From NCBI RefSeq assembly GCF_048006345.1, contig NZ_CP180351.1, positions 3,720,001 to 3,784,000 of the forward strand: a stretch of 64,000 nucleotides of DNA. The letters are read 5' to 3'. The stretch is from Marivita sp030148515. GTDB lineage: Bacteria; Pseudomonadota; Alphaproteobacteria; Rhodobacterales; Rhodobacteraceae. Of the stretch, positions 57,336-64,000 are shown one piece after another (positions within the stretch are counted from its first letter, which is position 1; the number at the start of each line of letters is the position of its first letter). Made by a program: the position numbers and the translations under genes. The notes under the pieces were generated by a model. The model was not told where the DNA came from. It saw only the letters and a program-made list of their open reading frames with translations, and did not search any database.

Positions 57336-59438
57336 TCAGCTGTCGAGGCTTCGTCGCAATGGCGCGTGTGTCAGTGCACGTCTGAGATCAGCCGCCAAAA
57401 TCGATGCCAGTGCCAATGCACCGCTTTGGCTAAGCCGTGTGGAGGTGATGTAGTCGCTGGACAAGCCGCCCCGAGCTTCGCATCTCGTGCTCGAACAGAA
57501 TGCATCCCAGGTGTCCACATAGACCACTTGACCGTTCGCCGCGAACTGCTGGAACAAGCTGTCGATTGGCTTGTGGCGTTCGGTAACATCGTCGAGGGAA
57601 ATCACGGTCGACAGCTTTGGCATCCCGAAATACATGCCGACACCAGGAAGGCTGGCGCGCGCAGCGATTTCGGCGTCAAACCGGGGATGTGATGGCACCT
57701 GCCGGACTACGGATACCCGGACTCCCCGTTCCGAAAGTGACTTCACTGTGGTTCGAGCCGCTTCCGCGACATAGTCGGCCTGCCGCGTCACGTCGAAGGG
57801 ACTTCCGTCCATTGGGCCAAGGCGGACCTTGGGACGGTTGAACAGCTCGGCATCCGTCACTTCAAGATAATAGGCCCAATCGGCAACAAGCGTGACCTGT
57901 CGAATGCTTTTCAGATGCGCAAGCGCCTGAACCACTTGGGCTGATTGCTGGTCGCAGTCCTGACCGGAAATGTCAGTGCTTGCCGACAGGCGGGTTTGAA
58001 GGCCATCGAGGGGGACGCAATTCGAGTGCGAGATCATCAAAGTCGGAACATTCGCACGCCGCGCAGCCTCGGCAAAGCCAACCCGCAGCGTATCCAATTG
58101 GTGATCGCCCCAAACAAGAACCTGCGGTGGTCCATCAGGTCCAAGCCTGCACACCTCAAGGCCGGCCAAAGGACCGTCCGTTGCCCTTGGACAGGCAAAC
58201 GCGGGTTCGCTGTTGTCCAATGCGTGAATATACGCTTGCGCGCTGTCTGGGAAACGCACTTGCAGCCCTTGTGTCGCCAGACCGATCAGGCCGTTGATAA
58301 ACAGCACCGCAGCCACAACGCCGCTTATCACGAATTGGTTCGTTCCTTGTCGCTGTTCGAAATGTTGCCAGATCGTCCAGGAAAAGATCGAGAACAGAAG
58401 GCAAGGCACGATCAACGCGAGGAAATTCGTATGCGATTGTCCCGAAATACTAAGAGCCGCATTCAGATGTGTCAGGGGCACCGCCCAAAGAAAGGTGTGC
58501 AGCACCATTCCGAACCAGCGGCGGCGCATTTCCGACATTTCAGCTACGGAGGCGCGGGGACGACTGCCGAGATACAGGAGGCCAAGACCCATGGCGATCA
58601 GGGCGCGCGCCAGAAGCGTGTCGCCTGCAACCGTGATGACAAGAACGCCTACCAGCACACTGATCACCGCGATCAGCGTGGCATATTCAAGCACGCGAAA
58701 TCTGTTTCCAAGGATGAAAGGGATTGCGCCGAACAGGAACGCCCACAAGCCTCCGATTGGCAGGATTTGAACCACCGGCGTGTCGATCAGCGACAGGATC
58801 AACGATATCCCTGCAAGAACGGAAAGGATTGTCAGAAGACGTGTCGGGTTATTTGAAAACCACCAGTACAGCAGGCTGAGAATGACACCGCACTGCGCGA
58901 TCAGGGCCGGTATCCAGAGGTGGTCAAAAAGACCGTCAAACCGCATGCCCGTCCCTACGGGAAAAAAGGCCTGGCCAAAGTTTGTGGTAAATGTTGCAGC
59001 CATCAAAAGTGCATGGCCCAGTTGATTGTATTCGTCTGGGAGAAAGATCATCCATCCGACGATGAAAAGCACCAACGCGCAGCAGAGGACGCCGATGAAG
59101 TAGGCCTGCAGAACGCAGATCACCTGCTTTTTGAACGTGTCAGGGCCTCGGATCAGCTGGTTTGCACACCAGCCGCCAGAGAAAACGAGGATGATGTCTT
59201 TGGCAAACGCGTCGGCGCCGAATTGCCCGGCGCCCAAGGCGGCAAGCACAAACGCGAAACCCGCCATCGTGAGAAGAAATTGCCGCAATTCGGACCGCGC
59301 GGCCTCTGAGTCTCTCAACACGAAGAGGTTCGACAGATGAGGACGAGTGCGGGTTGGCACGGTGACACGACTCTTCAGCGACGGCCCCCACCGTTCGGAC
59401 ACAGATACTCTGTTTGATCCGGCCCCAGCAACACACAA
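57336..59438 (-). CDS. Degenerate acyltransferase-3/SGNH-type membrane protein
   Basis: A protein of up to 700 residues. Residues about 55-390 have ten or so membrane segments in the pattern of OafA-like acyltransferase-3 proteins (VLQAYFIGVLCCALVLFIVGW then FLPDEYNQLGHALLMAATFTTNF), and residues about 430-690 resemble the attached SGNH domain. Key residues are changed: the first SGNH block reads VWGDHQLD near 443 where GDSH is usual, and the last reads YITSTRLSQSGA near 670, lacking the D-x-x-H pair. The membrane half lacks HTWSL-VEEQFY, having DHLWIPALIAQ. So it may be inactive or use other residues. The start is unsure (TTG 59,438 or GTG codons at 59,402 or so). Confidence 0.7.
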   Translation of the reverse strand: MCVAGAGSNRVSVSERWGPSLKSRVTVPTRTRPHLSNLFVLRDSEAARSELRQFLLTMAGFAFVLAALGAGQFGADAFAKDIILVFSGGWCANQLIRGPDTFKKQVICVLQAYFIGVLCCALVLFIVGWMIFLPDEYNQLGHALLMAATFTTNFGQAFFPVGTGMRFDGLFDHLWIPALIAQCGVILSLLYWWFSNNPTRLLTILSVLAGISLILSLIDTPVVQILPIGGLWAFLFGAIPFILGNRFRVLEYATLIAVISVLVGVLVITVAGDTLLARALIAMGLGLLYLGSRPRASVAEMSEMRRRWFGMVLHTFLWAVPLTHLNAALSISGQSHTNFLALIVPCLLFSIFSWTIWQHFEQRQGTNQFVISGVVAAVLFINGLIGLATQGLQVRFPDSAQAYIHALDNSEPAFACPRATDGPLAGLEVCRLGPDGPPQVLVWGDHQLDTLRVGFAEAARRANVPTLMISHSNCVPLDGLQTRLSASTDISGQDCDQQSAQVVQALAHLKSIRQVTLVADWAYYLEVTDAELFNRPKVRLGPMDGSPFDVTRQADYVAEAARTTVKSLSERGVRVSVVRQVPSHPRFDAEIAARASLPGVGMYFGMPKLSTVISLDDVTERHKPIDSLFQQFAANGQVVYVDTWDAFCSSTRCEARGGLSSDYITSTRLSQSGALALASILAADLRRALTHAPLRRSLDS

Positions 59439-59462
59439 TTGGGAAACAGTGTGTTGGGAAAC

Positions 59463-60812
59463 TTATGGCATTGTTGCGGCAAACGGACTAATTTTTGCCC
59501 TGAAAATGTCCGGTTTTTCGGATCGTTTCATGTCGAGGGTCCAGTCATAGACCTCTCGCATCTGCTCGGCCTTCCGCGACCAAAGGAAATAGTCGTCCAC
59601 CCGTGCCTTGGCATTTCGCGCCAGAGGGGCAAGCGACCTGGGGTTGTCCGACAACCGTGTCAGCGTTTCCCGGAATGCCGCGATGATTGCGTCGCGGTTG
59701 CCGCAGGGTACTTTGAAGCCGGTGTCAGAGGTGACGAGTTCGCCCGGACCGGCATAGTCGACGATCACAGGCACCACGCCAAGCGCCATCGCTTCCAGAA
59801 CCACGCCACCGCCGAATTCGCGGATCGAGGGGAAGCTGAGGATGTGAGACTGGCTCAGGATGGATTGCACCTCGGCATGGGGAATCCACTTGTGGAACGT
59901 CAGTCCGGTTTGGCATTCAAGTGACGCAGCTTGATCCATCAGTTGGCCAAGCATCGGACCGTCGCCGATAATATCAAGCGTAATGCGCCCGCTGCGGAGC
60001 AAGTCAGCCGCCGCTGCGATCAGCATGTCTGCGCCTTTGTAGGGCACCAGCCGTCCGACAAAGCAGGCTTTGAGAACGTCACCCGTAGGCTGGGCCGTTC
60101 TGTTGAAGCGCGTCGGATCAATGCCGTTTTCGGGGATGTAGACGGTCTTGTCCTGATACCTCTCAGGGATCTCGCTTTGCGTATGGCGCGATCCCACAAC
60201 GATGGTCGACGTGTGTTTCAGGGCACGGTCGCGTCCGGGCAGATGCTTGTATGCATCCCGCAGATAACTGAGCCATTCCTTCTCGGCACGACGTTCTGCA
60301 TCAAAATGCCTGGGCCACGGAACGCCGCCGTTCAAAGGGCCGACGATGAACGGAATCCCGGCGCGATCGATCTTTCGGGCGATCGGTGACGAAATCGTCG
60401 GGCTCAGCGGGGTGATCCGGTGGACAATGTCGAAGTCACCCGCCTTGATCTGCTGTCCAAATTGCTTCCAGACCAGATGTTCAAACCAAGGGTACATCAG
60501 TGCATTGAAGGCCTGGAGCGTGGTCCAGCCTTTGCCTTCGCCCATGCGCAGCTTTTCTGCCAATGCCCAGAGCGGGCGGGCAACAGCCTCGGAATCGATG
60601 GCGGTGAAATCCCGCCCTTCGATGAGACCGGCGCGCAGGATCGCATCCCTGTTGCGCACCTGTGTGACCAGATGAACGTCGGCCACGTCGCGCAAAGCCT
60701 GAGCCATGGACCATCCGACAAGCGGGACACTGACCCACTCGGGATTGGCGGCTTCGGCAATGGCCAGAACCCTTGGCCGATGTGATGATGTGGCGGTCAT
60801 GGTGTCGCGCAT
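59463..60812 (-). CDS. GT4-type glycosyltransferase
   Basis: A protein of 449 residues (or 445 if ATG 60,800 is used). The GT-B donor half has FVGRLVPYKGADMLI near residue 250, IIGDGPML near 280, and FPSIREFGGGVVLEAMALG holding the E-x7-E motif, followed by VDYAGPGELV. The N-terminal half shows FDIVHRITPLSPTISSPIARK and a conserved GPLNGGVPWPRHF. It is probably used in building an O-antigen or exopolysaccharide. It lies 3 bases after the polymerase-like gene and 24 bases before the acyltransferase-like gene in one minus-strand unit. Confidence 0.85.
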   Translation of the reverse strand: MRDTMTATSSHRPRVLAIAEAANPEWVSVPLVGWSMAQALRDVADVHLVTQVRNRDAILRAGLIEGRDFTAIDSEAVARPLWALAEKLRMGEGKGWTTLQAFNALMYPWFEHLVWKQFGQQIKAGDFDIVHRITPLSPTISSPIARKIDRAGIPFIVGPLNGGVPWPRHFDAERRAEKEWLSYLRDAYKHLPGRDRALKHTSTIVVGSRHTQSEIPERYQDKTVYIPENGIDPTRFNRTAQPTGDVLKACFVGRLVPYKGADMLIAAAADLLRSGRITLDIIGDGPMLGQLMDQAASLECQTGLTFHKWIPHAEVQSILSQSHILSFPSIREFGGGVVLEAMALGVVPVIVDYAGPGELVTSDTGFKVPCGNRDAIIAAFRETLTRLSDNPRSLAPLARNAKARVDDYFLWSRKAEQMREVYDWTLDMKRSEKPDIFRAKISPFAATMP

Positions 60813-60815
60813 TTT

Positions 60816-62210
60816 CTAAAGGACAGGGCGCCAGGCCAGGCGCTCCTTTGGTTCATAGGCACCGCGCCCATCGCGAAGGGTTTCGGCGTAGCCTGTCAAT
60901 GCCCCGGCCATAAGCCATGTCAACGGTGTCAATGTTGCATTCGGAAGCATGTCGAACACGTTGACGGCCAGGATCAGCGACAGCGGAACGATCAGGAGTG
61001 AATAATCTTCTACCGCCCGATGGCGCGTTTCACGCCAGAGCAGGAAAACCGGCAAGACCAGCAAACCGAATTCTGCCAGGAACCCAAGCCAGCCCAACTG
61101 GCCGATCAGAATGATCCAGCGCCCGTCGGTGATGGTTTCGATCACCCCGTTGGCCGGGTTCATGATCTGGTTACGGTCGTAGTTGCCCCACCCGAAAAGC
61201 GGCTTTTGCTCTGCGCGTTCCAAGAGGCGGTTTTCATTGGTGAACCGGAATTCAAGCGATGCCGCCCGGTCCGGATCGATGCTGCCTGCAGCTTCAAGGA
61301 TTGCGGTCTCGGGAACCAGACCGACACCTTTCAATGCAGGGTAGGTGATCGCAAAGGCCGCAATACAGACCGCAAGCCGCATCTGCCAGCGTGTTCCGAA
61401 CAGAACGACGGCCGGTATCAGTACCGCGGCAAAGAGCCATGCTCCCAGTGATTTTGCCAAGATCAGAACGGCGGTGAGGTACAGCGCAATGCAGAGCAAC
61501 GCCCATTTCGATCTGACTTTCTGCGTCTTCCAAAGCGCAAACGCCGCAATGATCGAGATCAGCAGAAAGAAGGCGGCCCAGATCCCGTGGTAGAGGAACA
61601 CCATTGGGCGGAAGCCACCGAACCGGATCGTCTGGATGAAGTCGTGTTGGTAGTAGCCGTAGATCCACAGGTTCAACTGAGGCGACAGTCGGATCTCCAC
61701 CAGCATTGGCAATGAATAGACAAGCCCGCCGATCATGAACGCATACATCAGATCGCGCTGGTCTTCGGCTTGTGACAGGAACCGTCGCGCGAGAAGGAAC
61801 GGGATGACCAGCAGGATCTGTTGGATAACGAACCCGATGGAATCCTTGATCGTCATGCCCTGAATAAAGAATTCCCCCCAATATATCGGCTGCATGTTTG
61901 TCAGAGCAGTGACGATTGGCGAGAAAATGAAGAGACACAGCAAAGCCACCGCAAGAGGTGATCTTGGCAATAAGCGGAAGTCTTTTTGGTAAAGCCAAAA
62001 CCACATGAAGAACGCGCTGAGTGCCGGGATCGTGTGTTTCGTCAGGGGCGGCAACAGCGGGAAGTCGAAACCGGCAGGTGGTTCCGGCAGGAACAGGTAC
62101 CCCACGAGCAAGGTCGCGATCACAGCGCGACCGGGCGGCAGTTTCTGAAACAGAACAACTGTCACCAGAGGCCATGTGGCCAGTGCGAGGATTGCCAATG
62201 CGTTTGGCAT
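60816..62210 (-). CDS. O-antigen ligase/polymerase-like membrane protein (Wzy/WaaL type)
   Basis: A 464-residue integral membrane protein with about 11-12 hydrophobic segments. A large external loop near residues 320-385 (RFTNENRLLERAEQKPLFGWGNYDRN) has the pattern seen in the O-antigen ligase and polymerase family, where a conserved LFGWG-like stretch lies in the main periplasmic loop. IGQLGWLGFLAEFGLLVL is the following segment. It is first in the unit with the GT4 and acyltransferase-like genes, and together they suggest assembly of a surface polysaccharide. Ligase and polymerase cannot be told apart from sequence. Confidence 0.8.
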   Translation of the reverse strand: MPNALAILALATWPLVTVVLFQKLPPGRAVIATLLVGYLFLPEPPAGFDFPLLPPLTKHTIPALSAFFMWFWLYQKDFRLLPRSPLAVALLCLFIFSPIVTALTNMQPIYWGEFFIQGMTIKDSIGFVIQQILLVIPFLLARRFLSQAEDQRDLMYAFMIGGLVYSLPMLVEIRLSPQLNLWIYGYYQHDFIQTIRFGGFRPMVFLYHGIWAAFFLLISIIAAFALWKTQKVRSKWALLCIALYLTAVLILAKSLGAWLFAAVLIPAVVLFGTRWQMRLAVCIAAFAITYPALKGVGLVPETAILEAAGSIDPDRAASLEFRFTNENRLLERAEQKPLFGWGNYDRNQIMNPANGVIETITDGRWIILIGQLGWLGFLAEFGLLVLPVFLLWRETRHRAVEDYSLLIVPLSLILAVNVFDMLPNATLTPLTWLMAGALTGYAETLRDGRGAYEPKERLAWRPVL

Positions 62211-62519
62211 TCAGTGTCCTGCCGTTGTCGCCCTGCTGGGCGGGTGAACCAAACCGCATAGTCTGGCGGCGCAGCGCCCTTTCGCGCCGATATCCGGGTT
62301 TATCAACTATACTGCAATCAAATAACGGCACAAATGGCGCGGGATTGCAGCAAATAGGTGTCTGCTCCCCTCGCGTCATTCCGGGGAAGGATCGCCTCAG
62401 CCCCTCGTTTGGCTATAAGCGGCCTTTCAAAGTGGCCCTATTGGCAAGCGGTGTACATCGCTAGTGTCCGCCCAACCGCGCAGGCCCCTCGGCCCGCGCC
62501 CTTCCCAGGGAGAGCCACC
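62211..62519. other. Divergent intergenic region between the polymerase-like gene and xsc
   Basis: A 309-base gap with no gene that I can support. It must contain the promoter of xsc on the right and of the glycan unit on the left. The middle part, with TATCAACTATACTGCAATCAAAT, is AT-rich. AGGGAGAG stands 6 bases before the xsc ATG. Confidence 0.6.
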
Positions 62520-64000
62520 ATGAAAATGACCACCGAAGAAGCTTTTGTCAAAGTCCTCCAGATGCACGGGATCGAACACGCGTTCGGGATCATTGGGTCT
62601 GCGTTCATGCCGATCTCCGACATTTTCCCGAAGGCAGGCATCACCTTCTGGGACTGTGCGCATGAAGGGTCTGGCGGCATGATGGCCGACGGCTACACCC
62701 GCGCATCCGGCAAGATGTCCATGATGATCGCCCAGAACGGCCCGGGCATCACCAATTTCGTGACCGCCGTAAAAACCGCCTACTGGAATCACACCCCGCT
62801 TCTGCTGGTCACACCGCAGGCGGCCAACAAGACCATCGGTCAGGGTGGTTTTCAGGAAGTCGAGCAGATGAAACTGTTCGAAGACATGGTCGCCTATCAG
62901 GAAGAGGTGCGTGATGCCTCCCGTGTGGCCGAAGTTCTGAACCGCGTGATCCTGAACGCCAAGCGCGCCTCGGCTCCTGCACAGATCAACATGCCCCGCG
63001 ATTTCTGGACTCAGGTGATCGATATCGAACTGCCGGAAGTCGTTGAATTCGAACGTCCCTCGGGTGGTGACAGCGCGATCCAGCAGGCGGCTGATCTGAT
63101 GTCGTCCGCCAAGAACCCCGTCATCCTGAACGGCGCCGGTGTTGTTCTCGCCGGTGCGATCCCCGCCTCCATGGCGCTGGCAGAGCGTCTGACCGCGCCG
63201 GTCTGTGTAGGTTATCAGCACAACGACGCCTTCCCGGGCTCGCATCCGCTCTTCGCCGGTCCGCTGGGTTACAACGGCTCCAAAGCGGCGATGGAGCTGA
63301 TCTCGGGTGCGGATGTTGTCCTGTGCCTCGGCACGCGCCTCAACCCGTTCTCGACCCTTCCCGGCTATGGCATCGACTACTGGCCCAAAACCGCGAAGAT
63401 CATTCAGGTCGACATCAACCCGGACCGCATCGGTCTGACCAAGAAGGTCAGCGTCGGCATCGTCGGCGATGCGAAAAAGGTGGCAGAGGGCATTCTTGCA
63501 CGCCTGTCCGACACTGCAGGCGATGAGGGACGTGAGGACCGAAAAGCCAATATCGCGAAAACCAAATCCACCTGGGCGCAGCAACTGTCCAGCATGGACC
63601 ACGAACAGGACGATCCGGGTACCACCTGGAACGAACGCGCCCGCGCGGCCAAGCCGGAGTGGATGAGCCCGCGTATGGCATGGCGCGCGATCCAGTCGGC
63701 TCTGCCGAAAGAGGCGATCATCTCATCGGATATCGGCAACAATTGCGCCATTGGCAACGCTTATCCGACGTTTGAAGAAGGCCGGAAATACCTTGCGCCG
63801 GGTCTGTTCGGACCGTGTGGTTATGGCCTGCCGTCGATCATCGGCGCAAAGATCGCCTGCCCCGATGTTCCAGTGGTTGGCTTCTCGGGTGACGGTGCGT
63901 TTGGCATCGCGGTGACCGAGTTGACCGCGATTGGCCGTCCCGAATGGCCGGCGATCACACATATCGTCTTCCGGAACTACCAGTGGGGTGCGGAAAAGCG
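62520..64000 (+). CDS. xsc: Sulfoacetaldehyde acetyltransferase, N-terminal part (3' end outside window)
   Basis: The first 493 codons of a thiamine-diphosphate enzyme that turns sulfoacetaldehyde and phosphate into acetyl phosphate and sulfite during taurine and other C2-sulfonate use. The N-terminus (MKMTTEEAFVKVLQMHGIEH, FGIIGSAFMPISDIFPK) and WDCAHEGSGGMMADGYTRAS are close to known Xsc; the active-site Glu is the one in HEGSGG. Later GFSGDGAFGIAVTELTAIGR is the thiamine-binding GDG motif. The frame has no stop before the window ends. No taurine transporter, tauR or tpa is to its left; they may lie beyond the window. Confidence 0.93.
   Translation, partial: MKMTTEEAFVKVLQMHGIEHAFGIIGSAFMPISDIFPKAGITFWDCAHEGSGGMMADGYTRASGKMSMMIAQNGPGITNFVTAVKTAYWNHTPLLLVTPQAANKTIGQGGFQEVEQMKLFEDMVAYQEEVRDASRVAEVLNRVILNAKRASAPAQINMPRDFWTQVIDIELPEVVEFERPSGGDSAIQQAADLMSSAKNPVILNGAGVVLAGAIPASMALAERLTAPVCVGYQHNDAFPGSHPLFAGPLGYNGSKAAMELISGADVVLCLGTRLNPFSTLPGYGIDYWPKTAKIIQVDINPDRIGLTKKVSVGIVGDAKKVAEGILARLSDTAGDEGREDRKANIAKTKSTWAQQLSSMDHEQDDPGTTWNERARAAKPEWMSPRMAWRAIQSALPKEAIISSDIGNNCAIGNAYPTFEEGRKYLAPGLFGPCGYGLPSIIGAKIACPDVPVVGFSGDGAFGIAVTELTAIGRPEWPAITHIVFRNYQWGAEK

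Overview
The window is about 64 kb of high-GC, gene-dense bacterial DNA. Its content points to a marine-type member of the Rhodobacteraceae (Roseobacter group): a complete-looking beta-hydroxyaspartate cycle cluster, a monomeric NADP-isocitrate dehydrogenase, membrane-bound urate oxidase PuuD, TRAP transport, 2-aminoethylphosphonate catabolism, sulfoacetaldehyde acetyltransferase and several EamA-family permeases. That assignment is inferred from gene content only. No rRNA, tRNA, CRISPR array, transposase or phage gene was seen.

Layout. 1-9,900: end of an EamA transporter, then a cell-surface glycan island (GT4, GT2, GalE, a GT32-type glycosyltransferase fused to an alpha/beta-hydrolase domain, and two related GT2-type enzymes). 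10,000-10,510: two almost identical tandem genes for 68-residue secreted proteins, then a 0.8 kb gap. 11,300-15,535: isocitrate dehydrogenase, a metallophosphatase and a UDP-glucuronate-epimerase-like enzyme. 15,668-31,632: purine breakdown interleaved with glyoxylate assimilation. Ureidoglycine aminohydrolase stands directly before bhcABCD; then come an orphan Hcp-like gene, a xanthine/urate permease, AllA, a PuuE-UraD fusion, HIU hydrolase and, further on, a LysR regulator with PuuD. A sulfotransferase, an EamA permease, a remnant of a second HIU hydrolase gene and a small unknown gene lie between. 32,495-41,200: a minus-strand operon (N-formylglutamate amidohydrolase-like, TRAP DctQ-DctM-DctP, glutamine-synthetase-like, aldehyde dehydrogenase, Fe-alcohol dehydrogenase) with a divergent RpiR regulator. 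41,301-50,741: a phosphonate locus (phnW, phnA, phnY, phosphodiesterase, PbfA-like lyase, EamA permease, LysR regulator, and a phosphonate monoester hydrolase-like sulfatase-fold enzyme). 50,978-57,335: a five-gene oligopeptide-type ABC importer. 57,336-62,210: a second glycan island (degenerate acyltransferase-3/SGNH protein, GT4, O-antigen ligase/polymerase-like protein). 62,520-end: the first part of xsc.

How the genes fit together. Purine rings opened by PuuD, HIU hydrolase, OHCU decarboxylase, allantoinase, ureidoglycine aminohydrolase and ureidoglycolate lyase end as glyoxylate, and BhcABCD convert glyoxylate plus glycine to oxaloacetate, so the region reads as one purine-to-central-metabolism module. 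Allantoate amidohydrolase and the cycle regulator bhcR are not in the window. The phosphonate locus would release phosphonates from esters, turn aminoethylphosphonate into phosphonoacetate, and cleave it to phosphate and acetate.

Two genes carry lesions: bhcC has a one-base frameshift near 19,747 and phnW an in-frame TAA at 47,934-47,936 where the family has glutamine. Both are otherwise well preserved, so sequencing error and recent inactivation are both possible. The most promising candidates for undescribed biology are the TRAP/glutamine-synthetase-like/ADH/ALDH/formylglutamate-hydrolase operon, the glycosyltransferase-hydrolase fusion, and the phosphonate-ester scavenging arrangement.
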